From Burkholderiales bacterium (GTDB taxonomy: Bacteria > Pseudomonadota > Gammaproteobacteria > Burkholderiales > Burkholderiaceae_B), in assembly GCA_027484315.1 (NCBI GenBank), contig JAIXTE010000022.1:1-64000 (forward strand): DNA of 64,000 nucleotides, given 5' to 3'. Positions 9,405 to 17,791 of this stretch are shown here, one piece after another (within the stretch, counting starts at the first letter, position 1; every line of letters begins with the position of its first letter). A program made the position numbers and the translations under genes. The notes under the pieces were generated by a model. That model was not told the DNA's origin and searched no databases. It saw nothing but the letters and a program-made list of their open reading frames with translations.

Positions 9405-10550
9405 TTGAACACCTGGCGAGGCAAGGGAACAAGACTGGGCCTGGGGCTTGCATTGGCAATTGCTGCGGCAAGCTGTGGAGCAACATCATCATGGCCTGCC
9501 TGGGAAGGTTTCAAAAGCGCGTTCCTGAGTGAAGATGGCCGGGTGATTGATCGCAGCCAGGCCGATCTGCGCACCGTCTCGGAGGGCCAGTCATATGGCC
9601 TGTTTTTCGCCTTGGTGGCCCAAGACAGAGCCGCGTTCGATGCCATCCTGAAATGGACTGAAAACAACCTAAGCGGCGGCGACCTCGGGAAACAACTGCC
9701 AGCCTGGATTTGGGGCAAGCAGGGCGAGAATTGGGGCGTGATCGACACGACCAGTGCATCCGATGCTGATCTTTGGATTGCCTACAGCCTGTTGGAGGCC
9801 AGTCGCGTTTGGTGCCACGCCCCTTATGCAGACAAGGCGCGGGCCCTGGGCGATCTGATCCTGAATCAGGAAAGCGTGGAGGTGAGCGGTCTTGGACTGA
9901 GTGTGCTACCCGGCAACAACGGATTTGTTCAAGCCAATGGCACAGTGAAGTTGAACCCGAGCTACCTGCCGCCATTCATGATGGCGCGTTTTGCAAACGC
10001 ATGGGCTGATGACGCGCGCTGGGCGCATGTGTATCTGGCCAGCCAGCGCCTGTTGCTCGACAGCGGTAAAACCGGGGTTTATCCCGACTGGGTAAATTAC
10101 AGCAACGGGCAGATGAGTTTGCCCGATGACGAGCAACGTGGGGACTACGACGCCATCCGCACTTACATGTGGATCGGCATGAGCAGTGCAAGTGACCCTG
10201 TCACCTCGCCGCTACTCAAACAACTCTCACCCACAGTTGCTTTATTGTTGAAGCGACAAGGCATGCCGGAATGGTTTGAACCCCTGACTGGAAAAGTATC
10301 TGCTGAACGTGGGCCCGCTGGTTTTCAGGTGGCCATGGCACCGTTTCTCGACGCGTCAGGAACACCCGCACTTGCCAAGAAATTCGCGGCATTCAGCTTG
10401 AGAAAAAATGATAGAAAAGCTTGGCTTGACTATGGTTATTACAATGGCGCATTGAGCCTTTTCGGGCAGGGCTACACAGACCAGCTTTACCGATTCAGCG
10501 CCTTGGGCGAGTTGATGCCGAAAGGCAAAGCGGTGAAAGCCTGTGAGTAA
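9405..10550 (+). CDS. bcsZ: Periplasmic endo-1,4-beta-glucanase BcsZ (GH8)
   Basis: A 381-residue glycoside hydrolase family 8 enzyme. After a hydrophobic export signal (LGLGLALAIAAASCG) the catalytic region starts with WEGFKSAFLSEDGRVID, holding the general-acid Glu. SEGQSYGLFFALVA and DADLWIAYSLLEAS are typical (alpha/alpha)6-barrel motifs of BcsZ. It trims cellulose in the periplasm during synthesis. The start is the TTG at 9405, one base after the bcsB stop: it has AGGGGG 6 bases upstream, and the in-frame ATG at 9357 lies inside bcsB. The AASC sequence loosely resembles a lipobox, so a lipoprotein form is possible but weakly supported. Confidence 0.92.
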   Translation: MNTWRGKGTRLGLGLALAIAAASCGATSSWPAWEGFKSAFLSEDGRVIDRSQADLRTVSEGQSYGLFFALVAQDRAAFDAILKWTENNLSGGDLGKQLPAWIWGKQGENWGVIDTTSASDADLWIAYSLLEASRVWCHAPYADKARALGDLILNQESVEVSGLGLSVLPGNNGFVQANGTVKLNPSYLPPFMMARFANAWADDARWAHVYLASQRLLLDSGKTGVYPDWVNYSNGQMSLPDDEQRGDYDAIRTYMWIGMSSASDPVTSPLLKQLSPTVALLLKRQGMPEWFEPLTGKVSAERGPAGFQVAMAPFLDASGTPALAKKFAAFSLRKNDRKAWLDYGYYNGALSLFGQGYTDQLYRFSALGELMPKGKAVKACE

Positions 10551-12954
10551 AGCGCATTTGTTCAACTGGCGTTCAGGTGCGCTTGCGTTGGCAGTGAATG
10601 CCTGTTTTGCAAGCGGCGCAGTAACCTTGTTTGCACTGCCTGCAATGGCGGCCGTGGATGCACAGCAATCGAATATCCGAGCACTGAGCGACAAAGGAAT
10701 TTATTGGTACGAGCGATTTCGTTTTGACTTGGCGGTGCAGTCGTTCAACAAGGTGTTGCTGATTGACCCTGCCAATGCATCTGCATTGCGATGGCAAGGC
10801 CTGATTGATCTGGCGCGTGGCGATGTTCAGGCGGCCAATGTCTGGCTGGGCAAATTGCAGATTACGCATGGCAACCACCCCTTCGCCATCGAATTGCAGC
10901 AGGCCATTACCCTGGCTGGTGAAAAGAGGCAGCAACTTGCCGAACTGCGTTACCTCGCAGACAGTGAGAAGGTGCCTGCCGACCTACCAAAAAAACTGGA
11001 ATCTCTGCTGCCGCAAGCCCCGCTGGGTGAAGCCGCCGTGCAAATTTACAAACTGATGGGACGCACGGCGGAAGGCCGTGCGAAAGCGCGACCAATCGCA
11101 ATAGACCTTGTCCGTCGTTTTCCTGAAGACAAACGTTACAAGGCCCTGCTGGCTGTCTTGGGTGCTGCGGCACGCCCGCAGGAGACCAACCGTCTGGAGA
11201 TTACACGCAATGCCGCAGGCAATAACACGCGAGGATCTTCCACTGCGGTGAAGCCAGCTGACCTTGTAACGCAGCCGTCCATTGCACCAACTGAAAGCCC
11301 CCCCACTCCTGACACAGCACCCGAATTGTCGGCCTTTGAACAAGGTCAGCAACTGGCCGACCAGGCACAGAGACTCATTGAAGCGGGTGACAAAACTTCA
11401 GCAGCAAATAAACTTCAAAAAGCAGTGGACTTGAACCCGGCCTACCCGTGGTTTCGATATGACTTGGCCACCCTGTTGGATGACGAAGGGGATGTTGGCA
11501 GCAAACAAAGCGCCAGAACAATCATGGACGAAGGCTTGAGTCAAAACCAGGGTCAGGAAATGCGTTTTGCCTCGGCTTTGCTCGCAGCGCGGCAGGACAG
11601 GGGCGCGGATGCATTGACCTTGATGAATGCCATACCAAGAACCCAGTGGACGGAAGGCATGAGCGCTCTTGAAAAGCGTGTCACCTACGGCCAATACCTG
11701 GCTTCACTGCGCCCCTTGGAGCAGGAAGGTCAATTCAATGCGCTGGCCAAGGCCCTGGGAGACACACCGCGCTGGCGCGCTGAGCCTGAAATTCAAAGCA
11801 TTGAGCAGAACCTTCGACGAAAACAACAGGTTCGGGTTCGCATGTCCTATGAAAATGCGCTGATCGATGGGGATGAAGGCGTTTCCAAGATCAACTCTGA
11901 CGAAATTCCACTGCAAATTGATTTGCCACTGGATTTTGAAAAAACACTGTTTGTTCGTGCCGACACCTTGAATGCGAATTCAGGCCGCGTCAACCTGGCC
12001 ACGACCACCAACTTTGCGAAACTGGGAACCACCATTCCCACTGACCCCGCCATTGCCAGTGACCGCCTGGACCAGAATTTCAAGGGCCATGTACTGGGCG
12101 TGGGTCTTCAAACCGACCAGTACCGCATCGACCTTGGCACCACAGCAGGCGACTACCCGGTGAACGACTGGGTGGGCGGGCTTCAATGGCGTACCAATCT
12201 TGGGAACGGCTCCCTGAGACTGGAACTGGCACGGCGCATGGTCAATGGCAGCGCGCTGTCCACAACTGGCGCAATTGATCCGCTCACTGGAGAACGTTGG
12301 GGCGGTGCCAGGAGAAACGGCGTCAGTGCGGTCTATTACGAAGCGCTCAGCCCAACACTGGACTTTGTGGGCATTGCCCGCGCCAACCTGATCACCGGCG
12401 AGAACATTCCGGACAACACCGAATTCAACCTGCAAGGGATTGTTGGAAAAACCGTGTATCAGCAGCCAGGGCACCGTGTGGAAGTTGGCGCGTCTCTGTT
12501 CTTGTGGACGTTTGAGAAAAACCTGCGTTTTTACACTTTCGGACAGGGCGGTTATTACAGTCCGCAGGCTTTTGGATCCCTGTCTTTCCCGGTGACCTGG
12601 ACAGGCAATATGAATGGTTGGTCCTGGCAAATGCAGGCGAGAATTGGTGCCAGTGAATCGAGGGAGGATGACGCCAACCTCTACCCACTGAACCCGGAGC
12701 TGGCTGCCGCAGCAGCGTTGCAAGGCAACGCCACCATTGAAACCGGTGGACCAGGTGGTGGCACGAGTACCGGCCTGCGTCTTGCCCTGGAAAGGCAGGT
12801 CATGAATAATTTTGTGGTCGGCGGCTATTTTGAGATAGACCGCTCGGAAGGTTACAACCCCGACAGATTGCAGCTCTATATGAAATATTCATTTGGGGAC
12901 TTTTTTGAACTGAGTGTGCCGCCCGAGGGCGTTGCACCATATTCGAGGTTCTGA
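10543..12954 (+). CDS. bcsC: Cellulose export outer-membrane protein BcsC (TPR plus barrel)
   Basis: An 803-residue protein with signal peptide (ALALAVNACFASGAVTLFALPAMA), a TPR part of about 370 residues (for example YERFRFDLAVQSFNKVLLID and AANKLQKAVDLNPAYPWFRY), a short Pro/Thr linker near residues 235-265, and a C-terminal BcsC-type beta-barrel domain (about 430-803) ending in MKYSFGDFFELSVPP and a final Phe. Enterobacterial BcsC is about 1150 residues; here the TPR scaffold is clearly shorter. It forms the outer-membrane channel for cellulose. The GTG start overlaps the bcsZ stop by 8 bases, indicating coupling. Confidence 0.9.
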   Translation: MSKAHLFNWRSGALALAVNACFASGAVTLFALPAMAAVDAQQSNIRALSDKGIYWYERFRFDLAVQSFNKVLLIDPANASALRWQGLIDLARGDVQAANVWLGKLQITHGNHPFAIELQQAITLAGEKRQQLAELRYLADSEKVPADLPKKLESLLPQAPLGEAAVQIYKLMGRTAEGRAKARPIAIDLVRRFPEDKRYKALLAVLGAAARPQETNRLEITRNAAGNNTRGSSTAVKPADLVTQPSIAPTESPPTPDTAPELSAFEQGQQLADQAQRLIEAGDKTSAANKLQKAVDLNPAYPWFRYDLATLLDDEGDVGSKQSARTIMDEGLSQNQGQEMRFASALLAARQDRGADALTLMNAIPRTQWTEGMSALEKRVTYGQYLASLRPLEQEGQFNALAKALGDTPRWRAEPEIQSIEQNLRRKQQVRVRMSYENALIDGDEGVSKINSDEIPLQIDLPLDFEKTLFVRADTLNANSGRVNLATTTNFAKLGTTIPTDPAIASDRLDQNFKGHVLGVGLQTDQYRIDLGTTAGDYPVNDWVGGLQWRTNLGNGSLRLELARRMVNGSALSTTGAIDPLTGERWGGARRNGVSAVYYEALSPTLDFVGIARANLITGENIPDNTEFNLQGIVGKTVYQQPGHRVEVGASLFLWTFEKNLRFYTFGQGGYYSPQAFGSLSFPVTWTGNMNGWSWQMQARIGASESREDDANLYPLNPELAAAAALQGNATIETGGPGGGTSTGLRLALERQVMNNFVVGGYFEIDRSEGYNPDRLQLYMKYSFGDFFELSVPPEGVAPYSRF

Positions 12955-14361
12955 ATGATTGACTTGCCCACGCCCGGAGCCTATGTGGTGCGCGCGCCGA
13001 ACTCGGCGAGCTTTGCCCAAAGCCTTGTGCAACATTGGCTGGATTCACAGGGTGAGACGCCATTCAAATCCTGTTTGTGGCTGACAGCGAGTCCCAAAAA
13101 TGAAGTACGCAATTTGCTGGAACCTTATTTGCTCAAACGCAGCCAGGCCCCCAAGGGACTGGATGTGGTGTCCGTGAGAAACCTGTGGACAAAAAAACAT
13201 GCGACCCATGGTATTCGACAGCTTTGTCGTTCACTGGACACGCTCTGTGTTCTGCAACCTGCGTTGGTCATTGTTGAGCATGCGGAGCTGTGGTTCAACG
13301 ACAGCAATGAACCATTGGTCAGGCGCAGCCCTCTCGCCCAGATGCGGCTGTTGAACAAATGGGCTGTGCATGCACAGGCACATGTAGTGACCCCAGTACA
13401 GGAAGACTTGCCAGAATGGAGCACCTTCGCGGATGGTCTGGCCGATGTCAGCGATCGCGGCGAATTTGAGTTCCGCCCGTGGTGGCCCACACAATGGGGC
13501 TTGCAGACCAACCTATGGAACGAACACAGCCTGTTTTCCCAGACACCCAGGCACCAGGTGCTGGACAGCCGCCTGTTCGGTAACCTCAAGAACCTGGCCC
13601 AAGCCTGTCATCACCTGCGATTTGGTGAAACGGCACAACAAGGGATTCACATTCAGGCTCACGGGGAAATCAACTCCCAGAATGCGTCCACATTGTTGCG
13701 AATGGGTGCAGACTCCGTTTGGACAAACACGGAGAACATCGAATCCTGGCTGGGTATCCACACCAGCCAGATACACCGGGCCCAGCCCGGCGAATTGCAG
13801 ACTTTGACGCACGAGGCTGGCTTTGCTCGCGACCTGCATGAAGTATTCATGCCTGGCCTTTTGACGGTTGTGGCCAACCCGACATTCGCCGTGCACGGCC
13901 TGATGATGCTGGAACTTGCGAAACGCTGGTCCATGCACTGCACCATCACACGCCTGTCCCTGATGCGTCACATGACAGCGCAAACCGCCCTTCGCCTGGC
14001 CAATTGGTCCAAGGCAACCTGCGTATTCTCCGCCACGCGGGAAGCGATTTACGTGCTGAAAATCTGGGTCAGCGAACCCGAAGAAGCCGTCTATCGCAAC
14101 TGGCTGGACTCGTGCTTCAGGGAAAACCTCAACGTGCTGTTCAGCGGCGACATCCAGTTCATTGGCGAAGAGACCCAGGCTGAGCTGCTGGCTGACCTGC
14201 ACGAGGAACTCGAACCTTTGTCGGTGGATGATTTGATGGGCGACAACCTGGACGATGCGCCCAGACTGGCAGAATTGTGGCATGGAGGCGCAGAGGGTCT
14301 GAACCAAGACAGGCCATGGACTCAACGCTTGAACAAGTTGACGACAGGAAAAGCACCATGA
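12955..14361 (+). CDS. bcsE: BcsE-like cellulose biosynthesis protein
   Basis: A 468-residue cytosolic protein, starting directly after the bcsC stop codon. The first 200 residues look like a degenerate RecA/NTPase fold (CLWLTASPKNEVRNLLEPYL; LVIVEHAELWF) without a P-loop. The last third (about residues 310-430: LELAKRWSMHCTITRLSL, then CVFSATREAIYVLKIWVS) resembles the degenerate GGDEF domain of BcsE. E. coli BcsE binds c-di-GMP through an RxGD I-site; I see no RxGD in this C-terminal region, so binding is doubtful here. Identification rests on this architecture plus position in a bcsG/bcsQ/bcsR-containing operon; overall similarity to enterobacterial BcsE seems low. Confidence 0.7.
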   Translation: MIDLPTPGAYVVRAPNSASFAQSLVQHWLDSQGETPFKSCLWLTASPKNEVRNLLEPYLLKRSQAPKGLDVVSVRNLWTKKHATHGIRQLCRSLDTLCVLQPALVIVEHAELWFNDSNEPLVRRSPLAQMRLLNKWAVHAQAHVVTPVQEDLPEWSTFADGLADVSDRGEFEFRPWWPTQWGLQTNLWNEHSLFSQTPRHQVLDSRLFGNLKNLAQACHHLRFGETAQQGIHIQAHGEINSQNASTLLRMGADSVWTNTENIESWLGIHTSQIHRAQPGELQTLTHEAGFARDLHEVFMPGLLTVVANPTFAVHGLMMLELAKRWSMHCTITRLSLMRHMTAQTALRLANWSKATCVFSATREAIYVLKIWVSEPEEAVYRNWLDSCFRENLNVLFSGDIQFIGEETQAELLADLHEELEPLSVDDLMGDNLDDAPRLAELWHGGAEGLNQDRPWTQRLNKLTTGKAP

Positions 14362-14567
14362 TTGTTCTGATGCTGATTTTAAGTGGTCTGTTGCTGGGGG
14401 TTTTGTTCACCATTCTGCTGGTTGGCAGAATGATGAAAAACCCCGCCACGCGGATCTGGTTAAGCGACTGGGTCAACTGGAGCAACAACGAATTGCCCGA
14501 CGAATGTTATCAACTGGTGCGGCATGGCAAATGGATTGCCAGCCCCAGCGAGAAAGAGGACACATGA
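14358..14567 (+). CDS. Small single-pass membrane protein of the bcs operon (BcsF-like by position)
   Basis: A 69-residue protein with one N-terminal membrane helix (VLMLILSGLLLGVLFTILLVG), then a basic stretch and a cytosolic tail rich in Trp, Asn and Glu. Its ATG overlaps the BcsE-like stop (ATGA at 14358-14361) and its own stop overlaps the bcsQ start (ATGA at 14564-14567), so it is locked into the translational chain. E. coli BcsF is also a short one-helix protein that recruits BcsE to the membrane and lies beside bcsE. The sequence itself is not clearly BcsF, so no symbol is given. A longer in-frame form from 14277 is rejected because it would run deep inside the upstream gene. Confidence 0.75.
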   Translation: MIVLMLILSGLLLGVLFTILLVGRMMKNPATRIWLSDWVNWSNNELPDECYQLVRHGKWIASPSEKEDT

Positions 14568-15304
14568 TCATCATCGCATTGGTGTCACCCACAGGCGGCG
14601 CGGGGCGAACCAGCCTGGCCAACGCAATTGCAACCCAATTGGGCATGCTGGGAAGACGCGTCACCCTGATTCAGGCAGACCCGGTCAACAACATGGAGTT
14701 TCAGCTCGGCTTTTCCCAAAGCAGTGCGCGTGGCCTGGGCCATGTGCTGCTTCAGGGCGACTCAATTGACAGTGTGCTTCAACAAGCCAGCGGTGGCTTT
14801 CAATTGCTGCCTTTTGGACAAGTCACTGTGGCCCAACAATTGGGAATAGACCGGCTATTGATGGAGCAGCCAGACCGCCTGGTCACGCTACTGCAGCAAG
14901 ATCAGTTCAGCGATGACTCGGTGATCATCGTGGACTTGCCGCGCTGGCCAAGTCCTTGGTGCCATGCAGTGATGGCCTTGTCAGACCTGAATCTGGTGAC
15001 CTTGATTCCAGACTCGGGTGCCATTCTGGGCATTGATGGCCTGCTACCGCATTTGCTTGAAGGCAGGGGCGCTTCTTATTTTCTGATGAACCGCTTTGAC
15101 TCCTCGAAAGTGCTGCACCTTGATTTGTGGACACTGTGCAAAATGAAGTTGAGCCACCGTCTGCTGCCCTTTTACCTGCATGAAGACCAAGCGCTGGCCG
15201 AAAGCATTGCAGCGGGAACACCCCTGGCCGAATACGCCCCACGCTCGCAACTGGTGGATGACCAGCAAAAGCTTTGCAACTGGCTTGACGCGGAGATCGG
15301 ATGA
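14564..15304 (+). CDS. bcsQ: BcsQ, MinD/ParA-type ATPase
   Basis: A 246-residue SIMIBI-class NTPase. It opens with a deviant Walker A, SPTGGAGRTSLANAI, in which the usual Lys is Arg, then the switch region TLIQADPVNNMEFQLGF and the Walker B-like VIIVDLPRWP. BcsQ proteins commonly deviate from GKT at this position, and E. coli BcsQ reads GVGTTT. In enterobacteria BcsQ binds BcsR and E and is needed for assembly of the polar synthase complex. The gene overlaps both neighbours by ATGA junctions. The start at 14564 was chosen because the fold begins there; the longer form from 14504 lies within the preceding gene. Confidence 0.88.
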   Translation: MIIIALVSPTGGAGRTSLANAIATQLGMLGRRVTLIQADPVNNMEFQLGFSQSSARGLGHVLLQGDSIDSVLQQASGGFQLLPFGQVTVAQQLGIDRLLMEQPDRLVTLLQQDQFSDDSVIIVDLPRWPSPWCHAVMALSDLNLVTLIPDSGAILGIDGLLPHLLEGRGASYFLMNRFDSSKVLHLDLWTLCKMKLSHRLLPFYLHEDQALAESIAAGTPLAEYAPRSQLVDDQQKLCNWLDAEIG

Positions 15305-17787
15305 GCACGGCCTCGAACTGGATCAACCGGCTTGAACGATTGCTGGACCTGCGGGAAATGCCGCAGCTCAGTACCCCACTGCGATTGATGCGCCTGTTTC
15401 AGGCACTTTGGCTGCGTCCCAACGGCCTGAACAGCACATTGGCAGGTTCAAACACCCAAAAAGATCACGGCATTTTTTATGTGTCGTTCCGCATACTTCT
15501 CGTGGCTGTTCAGGATTTGTTAAGTCCCGTGGCTGTGTTATTCAAATTCACTGTGCAGCGCCCTTTCAAACTGCTGCAATACGCTTTGGGACGCGCCACA
15601 GACCGCGCGGTGAAAACGGTCAAGCTGGAGCAGCGCATTGAACAGGCCAGTGACATGCTCACCCAAGCCCGGCCAGTTCGCTGGGCCTTGGGCCTGGGTG
15701 CACTGGCGTTGTTTCTGTTCACCGCGCAAGCCTCGCTTCCACTGGCTGGTCAGTGGGTTTTCATTCTGGTGTGTTATCTCTTTGCCATGCTGTTCAAGCG
15801 CATGCCTGAACGATTTGCAAACCTGTGCCTCATGGCCCTGACCATGCTGCTGCTGGCGCGCTACGTGTTCTGGCGATTTACCAGCTCGCTGGACCTGGAA
15901 AGTGGCATGGAAATGTTTTTGGGCTACACACTGGTGGCCGCAGAAGCCTACACCTGGGTCATCCTGATTTTCGGTTTCATTCAAACCGCCTGGCCGCTGA
16001 AACGCAAACCCATGCCACTGGAACTGAACCTGAGCGACTGGCCCACGGTGGATGTGTTCATTCCCAGCTACAACGAACCGTTGTCGGTGGTTCGGCCTAC
16101 GGTGTACGCCGCCAAGGGGCTGGACTGGCCCCTGGAAAAAATCACGGTGTACATTCTGGACGATGGTCACCGCCCGGCCTTTGAAGAGTTTGCCCGCCAA
16201 GCCGGTGTGGAATACATTTCGCGGCCCGACAATTCACACGCCAAGGCCGGCAACATCAACTACGCCTTGAAGCACACCCATGGTCAATACATCGCCATTT
16301 TTGACTGCGACCACATTCCCACCCGTTCGTTTTTACAAACCAGCATGGGCTGGTTCAGTCGTGACCCCAAGTGCGTGCTGGTGCAAACACCCCACCACTT
16401 TTTTTCGGCAGACCCTTTCGAACGCAACTTCAATTCCTTCCGGCAAATGCCCAACGAAGGCTCGCTGTTCTATGGTCTGATTCAAGACGGTAACGACTAC
16501 TGGAATGCCTCATTTTTCTGCGGCAGCTGCGCAGTCATTGAGCGCAAAGCCTTGCTGGAAGTGGGTGGAATTGCAGTGGAAACCGTGACTGAGGATGCAC
16601 ACACCGCATTGAAATTGCACGCACTAGGCTACAACAGCGTGTACCTGAACAATATTCAGGCGGCCGGGCTGGCCACCGAAACCCTGTCGGGGCACATTGG
16701 CCAGCGCATTCGCTGGGCACGCGGCATGGCGCAAATTTTCCGCACAGACAATCCGATGTTCAAAAAGGGATTGAACCTGTTCCAGCGCATTTGCTATTCC
16801 AATGCCATGCTGCATTTTTTCTACGGCATTCCTCGCATGATTTTCCTGATCATGCCGATGGCCTATCTGTTCTTTGAACAACACCTGATCAACGCCGCAG
16901 CAGTGACCATCCTTAGTTATGCACTGCCGCAACTGATGATTTCCAGTTACACCAACTCGGTCATCCAGGGCAAATACCGGCGGTCTTTCTGGTCCGAGGT
17001 CTATGAAACCGTGCTGTCCTGGTACATCATCCTGCCTACCACACTGGCCTTCATCAACCCAAAACTCGGCAAGTTCAACGTCACGTCCAAGGGCGGCTTG
17101 ATCGAGAAAAGCTATTTTGATGCCAACATTGCAAAACCCTACCTGATCCTTTTGTTGATCAACCTGATCGGCTTCGTGGTGGGGCTGTTACGGCTGTTTG
17201 TTTTCAATACTCATGAAACCGGCACAGTGATCATGAACCTGTTGTGGTGCGGGTTTAACCTGGCCATTCTGGGTGCGGCGGTGGGCGTGGCCACGGAGTC
17301 CATACAAAAACATGTTCACCACCGGGTGCGCATGGTGATGCCCGCATTTCTCAAACTGCCCGGTGGCTACACCATTAGCTGCTACACCGAGGAATACTCA
17401 GCCGCAGGGCTGACCCTGGCTGTTGAAGACACCGCGGGCATTCGCGAATTCAGCCAGGTTCAGGTTGGCCTGCACCGTGGCGACCGGGAATTCCTGTTTC
17501 CAGCAAAAATTCATTTCACTGAAAACAGCAGGGTGGAGGCCTCGTTCACCAACCTGACCCCGGAACAGGAAACCCAGTTGATCCAGTGCACATTCGGGCG
17601 GGCTGACGCCTGGTTGAACTGGCAGGAAGACCAGACCCGCGACCGGGCACTGGGTGGCCTCAAGGATGTGTTTCTAAAAGGGATGATCGGCTATGTACGC
17701 CTGTTTGCCTGGATCAAGGGGGGTGCCGTGCAGTTGGGCAATCGCCTGATGGGTAACAAGGCCCAAAACGAGAAGTGGGAGAACTAG
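15301..17787 (+). CDS. bcsA: Cellulose synthase catalytic subunit BcsA (GT2 plus PilZ)
   Basis: An 828-residue inner-membrane family 2 glycosyltransferase that polymerises UDP-glucose into beta-1,4-glucan and extrudes it. Catalytic motifs are complete: DDG (D287/D288), DCD (D335-D337), TED (E431/D432) and QRIRW (468-472). Membrane helices flank the GT domain, and a PilZ domain follows at about 665-770. The PilZ c-di-GMP motifs are altered: aligning on the common HRV-M segment gives H671 where RxxxR has its first Arg (R675 is kept), and E698-Y-S-A-A-G in place of D/NxSxxG. About 90 residues N-terminal to the first helix are cytosolic. The start overlaps the bcsQ stop as ATGA. Confidence 0.97.
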   Translation: MSTASNWINRLERLLDLREMPQLSTPLRLMRLFQALWLRPNGLNSTLAGSNTQKDHGIFYVSFRILLVAVQDLLSPVAVLFKFTVQRPFKLLQYALGRATDRAVKTVKLEQRIEQASDMLTQARPVRWALGLGALALFLFTAQASLPLAGQWVFILVCYLFAMLFKRMPERFANLCLMALTMLLLARYVFWRFTSSLDLESGMEMFLGYTLVAAEAYTWVILIFGFIQTAWPLKRKPMPLELNLSDWPTVDVFIPSYNEPLSVVRPTVYAAKGLDWPLEKITVYILDDGHRPAFEEFARQAGVEYISRPDNSHAKAGNINYALKHTHGQYIAIFDCDHIPTRSFLQTSMGWFSRDPKCVLVQTPHHFFSADPFERNFNSFRQMPNEGSLFYGLIQDGNDYWNASFFCGSCAVIERKALLEVGGIAVETVTEDAHTALKLHALGYNSVYLNNIQAAGLATETLSGHIGQRIRWARGMAQIFRTDNPMFKKGLNLFQRICYSNAMLHFFYGIPRMIFLIMPMAYLFFEQHLINAAAVTILSYALPQLMISSYTNSVIQGKYRRSFWSEVYETVLSWYIILPTTLAFINPKLGKFNVTSKGGLIEKSYFDANIAKPYLILLLINLIGFVVGLLRLFVFNTHETGTVIMNLLWCGFNLAILGAAVGVATESIQKHVHHRVRMVMPAFLKLPGGYTISCYTEEYSAAGLTLAVEDTAGIREFSQVQVGLHRGDREFLFPAKIHFTENSRVEASFTNLTPEQETQLIQCTFGRADAWLNWQEDQTRDRALGGLKDVFLKGMIGYVRLFAWIKGGAVQLGNRLMGNKAQNEKWEN

Positions 17788-17791
17788 GGCC

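Noticed and set aside
11980-12723. 247-residue antisense open frame inside bcsC
   Set aside because: Antisense shadow of a well-supported TPR/barrel gene; composition gives His/Gln/Val-rich nonsense protein.
14277-14357. Longer form of the small bcs membrane protein
   Set aside because: Would lie inside the BcsE-like gene; the ATG at 14358 has a binding site and an ATGA overlap.
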